Assembly (NCBI GenBank): GCA_027422505.1
Contig: JAPQWV010000017.1
Coordinates: 12,897,501 to 12,961,500 of the forward strand
DNA length: 64,000 nt
Origin: Craterostigma plantagineum
Taxonomy: Eukaryota; Streptophyta; Magnoliopsida; Lamiales; Linderniaceae
Reading direction: 5' to 3'
Shown here in pieces: positions 22,310 to 33,242 of the stretch. The position numbers and the translations under genes are program-made. Each line of letters starts with the position of its first letter. Within the stretch, counting starts at the first letter, position 1. Below the pieces are notes generated by a model. It did not search any database. It saw only the letters and a list, made by a program, of their open reading frames with translations, and was not told the DNA's origin.

Positions 22310-22670
22310 TGTTGGAACTATTTTATTGTATTCAATTAATATAGTTACAATGTCTTGCTATGCAAATTAGTAGTCTTGGACTGAAATGTAATTAGTCATA
22401 TTATAGGACTACTTGTGTAAATATACCACGAGGTGGTATATATAACTCAACTCCTAAAAAAATTAGGAGTGCGCTTAGTATGGTTTTCGGATCGAATAGA
22501 AGAATTGGAATTTTAGAGAGAAGATTTTAGCGCCAAACCTTGCTTGTTCTTCAATTAACTTCTCTCTCAAGCTTCAATGGTAAATCTTATGCTTTAACTT
22601 TCGAAATTGATTAGATTTACAATCCGTTCTTCGTAGATTCGATCAAGGTTGGATATCTGGGGTCCTAACA
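22310..22670 (+). repeat. Copia-3 3' LTR
   Basis: Starts TGTTGGAACTAT and ends GGTCCTAACA, 361 bp, with TG...CA ends and short inverted termini. A TATA-like ggtatatataac is at about 22433. The outer half aligns with the Copia-5 LTR, and more weakly with that of Copia-4. Confidence 0.9.
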
Positions 22671-23204
22671 TTCCGCGATGAAGGCACAACGCCTAATCAA
22701 AGCAGGATGTGAAGCCTACCTGGTCTTTGCAATGACTTCAGAGGAACGTTCAACCCCAAAGTTAGAAGAAGTCTCAGTAGTGCGAGAATTTCCAGACGTG
22801 TTTCCCGAAGAGTTTCCAGGACTTCCGCCGGATCGTGAGATTCAGTTCACGATCGACATAGTACCCGGAGCTGCACCAATATCGAAAGCACCGTATTGAT
22901 TAGCACCAGCAGAATTGAAGGAATTGAAGGAACAACTGGATGAACAGTTGCAAAAAAGGATTCATTTAGCCTAGCTTCTCGCCCTGAGGAGCACCAGTTT
23001 TGCTTGTTAAGAAGAAAGACGAATCGATGCGGCTCTACATCGATTATAGAGAGCTGAATAAAATCACGATCAAGAACAAGTACCCCCTCCCAAGAGTTGA
23101 TGATTTATTCGACCAGCTACAAGGACCAACAGTGTTTTCTAAGATAGATCTGAGGTCGGGATACCACCATCTGAAGATCCGAGAAGTAGATATCACAAAG
23201 ACAG
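22671..23204 (+). pseudogene. Gypsy-2 pol fragment: protease-RT junction and RT start
   Basis: Aligns residue by residue with Gypsy-1 pol from about residue 209: [46 protein letters not shown], then a stop, [27 protein letters not shown], and [21 protein letters not shown] (catalytic Asp present). It stops at DITKT, where the Copia-4 LTR begins. There is one in-frame stop near 22898 and a frameshift near 22960. Its left edge is the Copia-3 LTR; upstream gag and protease are not in the window. Confidence 0.92.
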
Positions 23205-23546
23205 TGTTAGGTCCTCAATTATCAAATCCTAGATCCTAGACTTGAAATCCTAAGGAAATCGATTAGAATTATATAAAATGATATTTCGATCGAAAACCTT
23301 CTTTGAAGAACTTGAGAGAGACTTTGTGTAGTGAGAGAATGAATTCTGACTTTTTCTCTCTAGAATTTGATTTGCAAAGCCTTTCATATCAATTGACTAT
23401 TAAGCTCAATGTGTATACTAGTATTTATACCAAACATACTTGGTATAAATACAATCTAAGTCCTAATATGAGGACAAATACAAATAAGCCCCTAACTTCA
23501 AGGACAACTAATGTAATCAAAGCACAACTAAAACTGATATTCTACA
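23205..23546 (-). repeat. Copia-4 3' LTR
   Basis: On the plus strand it begins TGTTAGGTCCTCAATT and ends at ttctaca. On the minus strand it therefore reads TGTAGAATATC...GGACCTAACA, about 342 bp, preceded by a weak purine tract (ggaagaa). It shares its outer end and internal landmarks (cttgagagagac, ttttctctctaga) with the LTRs of Copia-3 and Copia-5. The inner boundary is less certain than the outer one. Confidence 0.75.
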
Positions 23547-24333
23547 TTCTTCCGATTTGTGCTTGATTGCCTTTTCGAGCCATCTGTCCTGGTCGGGCAA
23601 AGTATGACCCGCGCAAGCCCAACGCATGCTCGAAGTTTCTAATGATGTTTCTCAACTCCAGTCGCTCCTCGATGACTTCAAGTAGTTCCATTAGGAGGGG
23701 TTGCTCTCTCACGAACCTATGAGGCTTCAGCATGGTCTCTCTGTTGATTTCTTTCAGTCTCGTCTCTATGTTCTTCCTGATGACCTTGAGCGTCCCATCG
23801 CAAAACTTATGAACTTCAGTCATTACCATCAACCTATTCTTCTTTGCAATCGGATTGTGGTCGGTGATCCCTAAGACTGAGCTGATGTGCACGTGATTGT
23901 TGGGAAGCCCTTCGATCTCAGGTCCTTGATTGAGCGGAGCAATCATGTTCACCTTCTTCATATTGCTCTCCATAGCCATCTGAAGGTCGTGTGGCATGGT
24001 ACTTGACCTGGCGCAGACCCGGTAGAGTCCCTCGAGTCCTTCCTTCTTTATGAAGCCTTGATGACCCTTGTACTTTTCTACGTATAGCTGGTAGAGATGG
24101 TACACCTCCTCGACAGGGAGGTAAGGTAGGTTGCCCGCGCTTAGCTTTTCTCGAGTTCTGTCTACTAGCTTTATGACGTAGAATGGTGTTGGAAGACTTC
24201 CTTTAGCACAGTAGACGCATAGCAGCTGGCATATAGGGGATAGAATCTTGTATTGACTCTTCGCTTTTGAAATCCTTAGCCTCACATTTGGTCCAAGATG
24301 GGTTAGCATCCAGAGATAGGTCATTCTCTTTTG
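23542..24333 (-). pseudogene. Copia-4 env-position ORF, C-terminal block
   Basis: Open frame of about 260 codons with SPICQLLCVYCAKGSLPTPF, LPYLPVEEVYHLYQLYVEKY, and several Glu/Lys/Leu-rich helices near the end (LKVIRKNIETRLKEINRE; LLMELLEVIEERLELRNIIR) that could form coiled coils. No catalytic motif is recognised. It ends at about 23542, overlapping the LTR edge by a few bases, as expected for a last ORF. The MTYLW start is convenience only; homology probably continues upstream in another frame. Confidence 0.6.
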
Positions 24334-24589
24334 CTGATCCCAGTGAGAGATGCCTCTGAGCTCGAACTCGTTCGGCTTCTTGACTTTGTCCGGTGAACTC
24401 CATATGTGTTCACGAACTTCTTCAAGGAATGGGATCTCAATCCTGATGTTTTCCCATGGCGTGTCGATCGAACAGATCCTGGCATTAATCTCGTTGGAGA
24501 ATCCGCCCGTTGAGCAATCAACTCTGGAAGCATTTAAAGAATTGGTTCATAGTCTTCACCTTCCTGAAGTTCTTCGTCTTCTATCAAGA

Positions 24590-24981
24590 CTAGGTCGACC
24601 GAAGCTTGCTGTAAGAACTATCGAACGTCGTTGAGTCTTTGTCTCTGAATATCCTTGGGCATGGTGTGGTCATCCACTGTCCTTCGAAGATGTACTTATC
24701 GAGGAACTCGTTTGGGTTGACTCCACTTCCTGATGGTCCCGATTGGTCTGGAGCAATTGAGGGAGTTGCTTGAGTTTGCACTTAAGGCTACGAGCATGGC
24801 GACACTTGCTTCTTCTTCCGAGAGCAAGGGGCTTGTGAAAGTCATTGGTGTGGATGGAGGCGTCCTTAGGTGAAAGGTGTGGGTCGATTTGGGTTAGAGT
24901 ATGGGTGGTGTGGTGCGTGGTGGTGGTTGTTTGGGTAGTTTGTTGTTGGGAAGGGCTCACATGAAAATCTATCGGGGGCCC
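24590..24981 (-). pseudogene. Copia-4 env-position ORF, Gln/Thr/His-rich middle
   Basis: Continuation after the stop near 24982. A low-complexity stretch (SQQQTTQTTTTTHHTTHTLT), then in another frame TPSIAPDQSGPSGSGVNPNE and LDKYIFEGQWMTTPCPRIF. The linker-plus-conserved-block pattern suggests a hinge between two domains. Several frame changes make the true reading uncertain. Confidence 0.5.
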
Positions 24982-25843
24982 TCAAATCATCTGCTCTGTG
25001 AGATGATTCTCCCGGCAGTATAGCCTATAAATGTCTCCGGAGGGGCCGGCAAGACGAAGCAGCTCGAACGGGATCGGCATCGACGGCTGATCCAAATCTT
25101 TGAGCCTAGGGTTGTGAAAGAACTTGAGTCTCGGGGGTTGGTAGTTCCCTCCAGGAGGTAGACGAGGGATGTTCTCGTGCATCTCTATAAGTCGTCTGAT
25201 AATGACGTTGAACCACCGGGCATATGGAACCTTCTTCGATCTTTTGTTCTCTTTCTGTCTGATCTGTTCTGCCGTTCCAGATTAGTTGAGCGAAATCGTA
25301 ATTCCGCCAGAACACTATCCCGTGGAAAATACGGAGAATATTGCCGTTGCCTTTGTCGAATCCGACGTGCTTTGGCGACAGACACTTGTTGATGATTCCA
25401 AACAGTGTCATCCATGGATGCGCGATTCCGTTGCTCTGGACTTGTGCGAGCTTGGTGAGCGGTGGACGGTATCCCATGTGGAGAAAGTCACGCACCATCT
25501 CTGCATCTGAACGCAGAGGGTCATAGTTGAGGCTGAAGGGTAGGTCTAGAACGAGCCCGAAATCATCCTTGCTGAAGCTGATGTGTCTCGTCCCGAGGAC
25601 CGTTGTGAACCAATAGGAGCCATCGACTACTAGACTCTTTATTCTTCCCAAAATTGCTGCAAGTAGACCATTGGCACGAAAGCCGTCACTGAGCACGTGC
25701 CAGAGGGGATGGCCTTGTAATATGGACACGATTATCTCGTCCGGACACCTGAAGGTAGTTAGGTCGAGTTGAAAATTGGTGTCCTGAACCTTGAGGTACA
25801 GGTTCTTATCGTAAATGTGGTTGTAAACGGGGTAGTGATCCAT
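24982..25843 (-). pseudogene. Copia-4 env-position ORF, N-terminal block
   Basis: Starts at 25843 (MDHYPVYNHIYDKNLYLKV). Key features by residue: CPDEIIVSILQGHPLWHVLS (about 34-53), a KDDFGLVLDLPF motif (about 93-104), MVRDFLHMGYRPPLTKL (about 116-132), HPWMTLFGIINKCLS and then HVGFDKGNGNILRIFHGIVF with NYDFAQLIW. From memory this pattern resembles an uncharacterised domain carried after pol by many plant copias; I cannot verify a family name. A frameshift near 25265 moves the sequence to the frame with RWFNVIIRRLIEMHENIPRL, IPFELLRLAG and YCRENHLTEQMI, which stops near 24982. No signal peptide or membrane segment is evident, so it is not obviously an envelope. Function unknown. Confidence 0.7.
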
Positions 25844-28189
25844 CTTAAAATCAAAAAGGAAACCAAAACCTTAGTTCGAGAATTTAATTTGAGTCGAAAT
25901 TTAATTCATCAAACCATAATAGTCTAGCATTTCATATTTACAAAGGTATACAGAAGTGAATGTATAAGATATAATAACATTTCGACATGTATATATAAGA
26001 TATATGTAAGTTAAGTTGAAAATTTCTAAGTGTTGAATAGTAAAATCAAGCACTGGTCACTCCGTTCTATTTATTGCGCGAGAATTGAAATTCTAAATTT
26101 TAATTGCGTAAGTGCGATTTATGAATTTAAGTCTCCTTTCTGATTTGCGATCGAAAATTTTATTCGCTAAGGTCTGCTATAGTGGAAAAGACTTAAAGAA
26201 AATTTTCTAAGTGTGAGAACTTAAGGCATGGTACTGTAGCCGAAAAATTTTATGATCGAGAAAAATTTCTGTGTAAATTTACAATCGAGAAAATTGATTT
26301 CTGCGTAAATTTACGATCGAGAAATTTTTCGCGCGTCAATAAAATTTTCATCGTGAAAGTTATCGAGCGAGAACATATTTTGATTTTAAAACAGATTTTC
26401 GCTGCGAAATTTTACGATCGAAAAAATTGACAACGAGAAACTTGGTTACTCGCCGAGAAAATTTTTGATCGATCAAAATCATCGCTACGTACTTTTACGA
26501 TCGAGAATTTTTATCGTCGAAAAATTAAGTTTATCGCCGCTAAAATTTACGACCGAGAACAAAGTTGAAATCGAAATTAATGTTTTCGATGGTAAGTTTT
26601 TTCGCTCGAAACTTAATTACATCTATTTTATCTATTCCCCTCAGTAATCTTTCGCTCGCATAAAATCAAAATTAGATTTCTCGATTGTAAGTATTTGCGA
26701 TCTACGTTATTTATCTTATTGACTGAGTCAAAAATTTAGCGATCGAATATCTTTTACGATACAAACAGTAACTTAATCAAATTGAAATTCGATTGAAACT
26801 GTTTGCGATCGGAAAAGTTCTTCGACGCCTTTAAACGTTTAAACCCAATTTTAGTCAAACTTTCAATCGAGCTCCAAAAATGCAAATATTTGAAATAATA
26901 TACTCTTACGACGATCGAAAACCCTTAAACTATCGTAGGACGCAGATTTTAACCCAGATAAACTCTGAAACAGGTTTAAATCTCATCAAAATAGCATGCG
27001 GTTTTCACATTTTGAACAATCGAAAATCTACTCACAGAATCAAGCGAAAGACTGTAAAATATAGATGAGAACGAAGTTTAATCACACACAAACACGTAAT
27101 AAACGTCGATTCTACCTTAGAAAGACGAAAATCGGTTGAGATTTAAAAGATTTTGTGGATTTTGAAATTCATCTTTACTGTTGAGTTTTTTGCGTGAGGG
27201 AATTTTAATCGACTGTAGGGTTTCTCGAATGGGATTTATGCGTTGTGTGAAAGTTTTTCGACTGCAAAAAGTGTATTTCACATTAATGGGCTGACAAGAC
27301 ATTTTGGGTTCGCGATTGGACAAGCCCATTTTTAATTTTCGCTCGAGAAACTAATGATCGAAAATTACATTCTAAACCTAGTTTCTCGATTGGAAGTTTT
27401 CCTAAGTTTTCAGATTGACCCTTAAATGAAGTAAAGACCACATAATTGCTCCCCCTATATATGAAAATAATTGCAATTAACTTCCTGTAATTCTGAATGG
27501 TGACATCTACTCCATAGTCCAAATTTCAAAATCTGCAATACTTAGAGCAAAAATGTCGAGAATATTAGAGTTAATTTGGAAGCAATTTTTCTAATCACGC
27601 GCCCCCTGAAAAGTCTTTAAGAAAAAATGGTAAAAATCAAATCCATAAAACACGTTAACGATCAAAATATTTAACCAACCAAAATTAAAACCAATGTCGT
27701 GCGCTCCAAATCGTGACAATTCGTGAAGTCCCCCTCGTTGAAGTGCGTTATTCAAGAATCAGAACTTAATTTTCTGCAATACTTAGAGAAAGATCATCAA
27801 AAATATTTTGGAGCTCAAGACATAAATTTTGTAAATGCTCCCCCTCAAATAACGCATCTCAATTGATTTGTGAAGTAAGTATATAAATCAATCAAAGAAA
27901 CACTTACTAAACCACACGCGATTTATCAAGATTAGCCTAGATACATGTTCCCATATACATGTAATTATAATTTCGCGTGAGGCCATGAGCAATAACAAGT
28001 ATTCGCATTTTATCAATTCAATGTAAATGCAAATAAAATTGCATATCAGAATTTGCATTTTATAAAATTGCATTTTATACATTTCTTTTTCATAAATATA
28101 ATAATAAGAAAAATAGGAAGAGAAATTTCAAGAAAAATTATTATTTAATATTATTTATAGTATGGGGTCAGATTATTTTGCTTCGATCA
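25844..28189. other. Copia-4 non-coding spacer rich in ATCGAGAAA words
   Basis: No coding frame. 26040-27400 is dense in cgatcgagaaa, tttcgctc and aaattttacgatcg words. 27430-27850 has clusters of ctccccct. 27880-28180 is AT-rich with repeated ttgcattttat. Comparable sequence follows 20720 in Copia-3. Confidence 0.6.
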
Positions 28190-29235
28190 TTGTCACACCT
28201 AAAATTTCACAAGACACTTGAAAAGATCATATTCCGTCATGTCGACAAACTAAAGTCCTAAGTTCATAGAATGATCTATTTCGACAACTCTCACTAGGTC
28301 CACTCTAGCTCTCAATTAATTTTAACTTGGGGTTTTATATTTATATCACTCTCAACGCAAGCAATTTTATGTCAATTTACATGTGATCAAGGCGCTTTTA
28401 ATCATTTCACCTGGGCGAAAGATTGTCGATTTGGAATCGAAAGGACTTTGAGGGATTTTATTTGGCTCTGACTTTAGAAGGGAATGAAAAATTTTGGGAT
28501 TGCTGAATATCATTATCATCTTCCTTTTCTTACTCACTCCTTGTTGTCAGTATTTCTCCTTTTTGTTCATCTTTTATCTTTTTCATCCTTTTTATCTCTC
28601 GTATTTTTCTGCACTTGCTCAAGCTGAAGCTCCGCTTCTCTACGAGGCTGAGAGATTATCTAAGTCGAAGTTCTTCTTGTTGGTTCTCGGGCCGATACCT
28701 GTTTCTTTTCTCTTAATCCCTAGAGAGGTCTCAGAGATTATCAATTTGATGCAGTTCACAGTTATGGAATTCGAACCCAAGGCTGTGCTGCTCTTCTCGT
28801 TTCCCGATATAAGATCGGATTATCGTTGGAGAAGTTTACTTCAAGGTGCTCCTCTTTCCAGCCGTTCTGACGAGCGTACGAGATTATCAATAGAGAAGTT
28901 CACAGCAAGATTCATGCCCTCTTTTGGAATTTTGATAGTCGAGAGGCAGGTTCTTTTGGACTGCTTTTTGTGCGTTGAGCATTCCTTGTGTGCGTTTTCC
29001 ACCTTCTTTTGTCATCTTTTTCTTTGTCGTATCTTTTCCACCCCCTCATTTTCTCGTTTGAACATCCCGCCGAAGGCTTAGATAGTCGGTTGAAGGCTCG
29101 AAGGGATTTCAAGTGAAGAAAAGGTATTTGGAGAAGGCTCCAAATGGATGACTAAAGGCAATAAGAAAGGAATGAAATTTATATATGGCCAAGTGAGGTA
29201 ACTCCTAAATGCCTTAATCATTTTCCTAACGATCT
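28190..29235 (-). other. Copia-4 spacer block conserved in Copia-3 and Copia-5
   Basis: Reverse complement matches 9833-10537 plus 20352-20720 (Copia-3); the plus strand matches 40140-40616 (Copia-5). Landmarks are cctaagttYatag, gatcaaggcgcttttaatca, ttctgcacttgctcaagc, and the four-unit gataatc/gaagttc array at about 28650-28910. It starts right where RNase H homology ends, near 29235. It is not coding in a stable frame. Confidence 0.78.
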
Positions 29236-30123
29236 CGGATGACCAGCAGACGGGCTTTTTGCCTAGAAATGGAGCACCACCGGAGATGCTTTTCATGTCC
29301 ATTCTGCAAGCTGCATAGTCAGCATCAGTGTAGCCGATTAATTTGAAATATGTGCCCTTAGGATACCATTATCCTAATGTCGAGGTGCCCTTGAGGTAGC
29401 GCAAGATCCTCATGACCGCGAGCATGTGAGATTCTTTGGGATCGGCTTGGAAACGAGCACAGACAGGTGGCAAACATAATATCTGGCCGGCTTGAGGTGA
29501 GATAGAGAAGAGAGCGATGATGTTGCGATGAAGGGTGATGTCGACCGTCTTTCCTGTGGGATCGGCATCCAACTTGCAGCTTGTTGACATAGGAGTGCTG
29601 AGAGTCTTGCTCTGATCTTGATGGAACTTCTTCAGAATGTCTTCGATGTATCTTGTCTGACTTATGAAGATGCCATCTTCGAGCTGCCTGACTTGGAGTC
29701 CTAAGTAAATTTGCATCTCTCCTCTGTGACTCATTTCAAACTTGCTCATCATTAAATCTCCAAACCTCTGGCAGGGCCGTGGATTTAGTGATCCGAAGAT
29801 GATGTCGTCTACGTAAACTTGGACGACCATCAGATCTTTGTCTTGCCATTTGATGAAGAGGGTCGTATCGATTGTTCCTCGAATGAATCCAGACTTTACG
29901 AGGAATTCACTCAAGACATTATACCAAGCACGTGGAGCTTGTTTTAGTCCGTAAAGGTCTTTATCCAATCGATAGACGTGATCGGGATGTTCTTGATCAA
30001 CAAAGCCTTCTGGCTGAGCGACGTAGACTTCCTCCTTTAACACGCCATTGAAAAAGGCGGTCTTAATGTCCATTTGGTAGACTTTGAAGTCTTTATCTGC
30101 CGCATAAGCCAAGAAAAGGCGAA
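29236..30123 (-). pseudogene. Copia-4 reverse transcriptase and partial RNase H
   Basis: Copia RT from [20 protein letters not shown] onward (catalytic Asp in the first motif), then [25 protein letters not shown] (YVDD at residues 115-118 of the frame from 30157), [20 protein letters not shown], and [11 protein letters not shown] frame change follows [20 protein letters not shown]. RNase H is readable only as MDMKSISGGAPFLGKKPVCW before homology stops. The 5' part of RT is cut at 30123 by the Gypsy-2 junction, so the first 12 residues of the open frame are chimeric. Confidence 0.92.
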
Positions 30124-31397
30124 TTAATGACGGAGGCACACACGACAAACTACTCAATGCATCCCGGTGCCACGAAGATGTATCGGGACTTGCGAACGAA
30201 CTACTGGTGGCCAGGAATGAAAAGAGATGTTGCTGCTTTCGTAAGTCGATGTCTAACCTGTCAGCAGATTAAAGCAGAACATCAGAGGCCGGCAGGAATG
30301 TTGCAACCCTTGACAACACCCGAGTGGAAGTGGGACCACATAACAATGGATTTCGTCGTCGGGTTACCGAAGACTTTAAAAGGTCATGACGCAATTTGGG
30401 TGGTTGTCGACAGATTGACTAAATCCGCCCATTTCCTACCAATCAATCAGACCTATTCCATGGAAAAGTACGGATAATTACATATTCAAGAAGTCGTACG
30501 ACTCCATGGGATTCCAGTATCAATCGTCTCAGATCGAGATTCAAGGTTTCTGTCCCAATTCTGGATGAGCTTACAAAAAGCTATGGCGACTAAATTGTCC
30601 TTCAGCTCAGCATATCATCCCCTGACTGACGGACAATCAGAAAGAACAATTCAGATGCTCGAAGACATGTTGAGGGCATGTGTTCTGGATTTTCGAGGGA
30701 GCTGGAGTAAATATCTCCCGTTGATCGAATTTTCGTATAACAACAGCTATCAAGCGACGATCGGGATGGCGCCATACGAAGCCTTATATGGACGTAAATG
30801 TCGAACCCCAGTTCATGGGGATGAAATCGACGAGAAGGCGCTGTTAGGTCCCGAAATGGTTCGCGAAATGACTGAAGCTGTTGCTAAAATTCGGGAGAGA
30901 ATGCAAACGGCCCAAAGTCGTCAAAAGAGTTACGCGGACAAAAGACGAAGGCCGTTGGAGTTCGAAGAAGGTGATTAGGTCTTCCTTAAGATATCACCTA
31001 TGAAGGGTGTTAAACGATTCGGACGAAAAGGAAAATTGAGTCCAAGATATACAGGACCCTTCAGATTTTGAAAAGAGTCAGCGAAGTAGCGTACAAGTTA
31101 GAACTGCCGACATCTCTAGCACAAGTTCATGACGTCTTCCACGTGTCTACGTTACAGATTTACGTTCCGGACCCGAATCACGTGCTACAAAGTGAAGTGC
31201 TTCATCAACAATTGAAACCAGACCTAAGTTACGAAGAAAGGCCGGTAGAGATTTTAATGTACGAGGTGAAGCAACTTCGAGATCAGAATATCCCCCTAGT
31301 GAAGGTCTTGTGGCGGAACCAGACAATGGAAGAAGCTACTTGGGAACGAGAAGACGAAATGAGAGAGAAGTACCCCGAGTTGTTTATGACGGCTTAA
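30124..31397 (+). pseudogene. Gypsy-2 integrase and chromodomain-like tail
   Basis: Starts at [20 protein letters not shown] with the intact HHCC finger (H...[17 protein letters not shown]), then [15 protein letters not shown] (first Asp), [10 protein letters not shown] (second Asp), [16 protein letters not shown] (Glu), YEALYGRKC and the tail RPVEILMYEVKQLRDQNIPL...EATWEREDEMREKYP. Lesions: a TAA at 30475-30477 (Glu codon in Gypsy-1), a TAG at 30976-30978 (Arg codon in Gypsy-1), and a frameshift near 31060. It closely matches Gypsy-1 in the same region, so the two are one family, but this copy is older. Confidence 0.93.
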
Positions 31398-31420
31398 ATT
31401 TCGAGGACGAAATTTCTTTT

Positions 31421-31432
31421 AAGGGGGGAGGA
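31421..31432 (+). promoter_or_regulatory. Gypsy-2 polypurine tract
   Basis: aaggggggagga immediately before TGTAATACACG, the LTR start at 31433. Confidence 0.9.
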
Positions 31433-33240
31433 TGTAATACACGTAAAATAAATACGGGATTATTTTGTAATGTTCGAAATTAATGAAGTTAATTTTCGGA
31501 CAAAATCAATTTTCGGAGGCGAACCGAAAATAATAATTAGGCCCAAGGGATGAAGGAATTAAGATGGGCCGAAAATTGTAAAAAGAGCCCAATAAATAAC
31601 TTAGGCCAAATAATACTAGAGCTCAAATAAATCAAATAAAAGGCCCAATTAGTTAAGGGTGAACGGAAGTTTTAGAAAGTCCAAATTAATATATGGATTA
31701 ACCCAAATAAGTTAGGATAAGATCGTAATGGTTACTTAATGGAAGGGTAATACACGTGGGACCCTTGTCACCCTATATGAAACACCTAAGTAATCACCAC
31801 ATAAATATAACGTGAGTAGCTAATAGAAAGGAAAAATAAAAATAGTGGAAAGAATAAGGAGACAAGAAGAAAGAAGAAAGTGACGAGCGAAGTGAAAAGC
31901 AACCAAAAGGGAAGTAGATTCTTGGCAAGCTTTAATCGACTTCCAACCTAGAAATTAATTCTAACCATAGTTAGGAGGTAAGAATCCCATCTACAACTTA
32001 ATAAACTTTCTATAAGTTTAATGTTATTTCTTGGCGTGAGTTGAAGGACTAGAGGTGACGGAAGAAATTAAGAACAGTGAAGGAAAAACAGCTTTCCGCA
32101 AGCTTGATCCGATTCTCTATCTTGGAAATTAACTCAAAGACAGCTAAGGACGTGAGGTAGGTGGTTTATAACCCCTACAAACCCTTTTAAAACGTATTGT
32201 TTTCCGTCGAAGTGTTAGAATTCGATTGGAAGGCCATTCGAATTCAAAGTTTTAAGTTCTACAATTTTCATCAAATTTCGTGGCATGTTACTATGTGTTA
32301 TGATGTGATTTTGAACTCAATATATGAGTTCTTGGGCTATATGATTTAACTGATGTGTTTGTGGGATGAAGAACGTGTTAAATTTATGGAAAATTAGGGT
32401 CTGTTCATTATTCGCGAAGTATGTTGTAGGAACCGTGGAAATATTGTGTTTTGCGAGTTGATTTCGCGAATTAGGAGATTGGCTAATCGAGTGATAATTT
32501 GTTTCGCGGGTTGAATTAGTCTGCGAATTAGGTCGATTTTATTTGGCGAACTGTGAGAGTTAAAAAGAGTTTCGCGGGCCTAGTTTTTATTTGCGAATGT
32601 GAGAGTTAAAAGGATTTTCCGGGCCGTTTCTTAGTTCGCGAATTGAGTGAAATGATTTTTAAAATAAATAGAAAATTGGAAGAATTGAGTTTCGGGTCGC
32701 GAAATTTTGTCGCGGGCTCAAATGTTTGGCGAAGTGTGAGTGAAAATGATTTTCGCGGGCCAGCATTCGGGTTTCGCGGGCTGAAGCTGTTTCGCGAGTT
32801 GTGAGATAAGATAAGTCGCGGGCCGACTTTGAGTTTCGCGGGACGACTTAATTTCGCGGGGTGATTCCTGTGAGTGATGTCGGGCTTTGCGCGGGCTTAA
32901 ATTGGGTTTCGCGGCCTGATCAATCAATCAGCGAACTCGGCGAAAGTGCCGCGAATTCGAACGTTGACTCAAAGTTTTACGGGTTGACCATTTTGAATCG
33001 GGTGACTCGCGAATTTGCAGCGAGTGATTTCGCGAATTCGGGCGTTGACCCGAACGTTTCGCGGGTTGACCAGCTTTTAAAGGTGGGTTTCGGGCGATAC
33101 GATTTGGGCTTTGACCAGAGTTGTCCACGGATTTAATTTTGGGCTTTTGCCCTATTTTATGCCCAATTTATTTAAATAAAATTATTTTCAGCCCAAATTA
33201 TATTAAAATAAAATATTTTCGTACTATAACTTATATTCTC
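31433..33240 (+). repeat. Gypsy-2 3' LTR, start clear, end not found
   Basis: Begins TGTAATACACGT after the polypurine tract. 31500-31800 carries gggccgaa and gcccaa motifs. 32400-33070 is dense in tttcgcgggc and gcgaatt words. The LTR end (a tcg..taca-type terminus) is not seen before a candidate transposon near 33243, so the true end may lie further right or be lost. Confidence 0.7.
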
Positions 33241-33242
33241 CA

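Larger units (their letters stand above)
20352..22670 (+). mobile_element. Copia-3, right half: 3' non-coding region and 3' LTR
   Basis: Continues the Copia-3 spacer interrupted by Gypsy-1. 20352-20720 matches, reversed, 40140-40500 (Copia-5) and 28190-28490 (Copia-4). Further on come a 153-bp duplication, a 34-bp triple repeat, a polypurine tract and an LTR. No RT, integrase or extra ORF is found, so it is a non-coding 3' end. The right boundary is clear because the Gypsy-2 pol frame resumes at 22671. Confidence 0.85.
23205..30123 (-). mobile_element. Copia-4: 5'-truncated copia with an extra ORF after RNase H
   Basis: Reading the minus strand 5' to 3': RT and partial RNase H (30123-29236), a long non-coding spacer (29235-25844), a decayed coding region of about 2.3 kb (25843-23542), then the 3' LTR (23546-23205). 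It interrupts the Gypsy-2 RT at 23204. At 30124 it meets Gypsy-2 integrase, so the copia 5' half and the Gypsy-2 RT/RNase H were lost together in one deletion. Some plant copias carry extra domains in this position. Confidence 0.82.
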
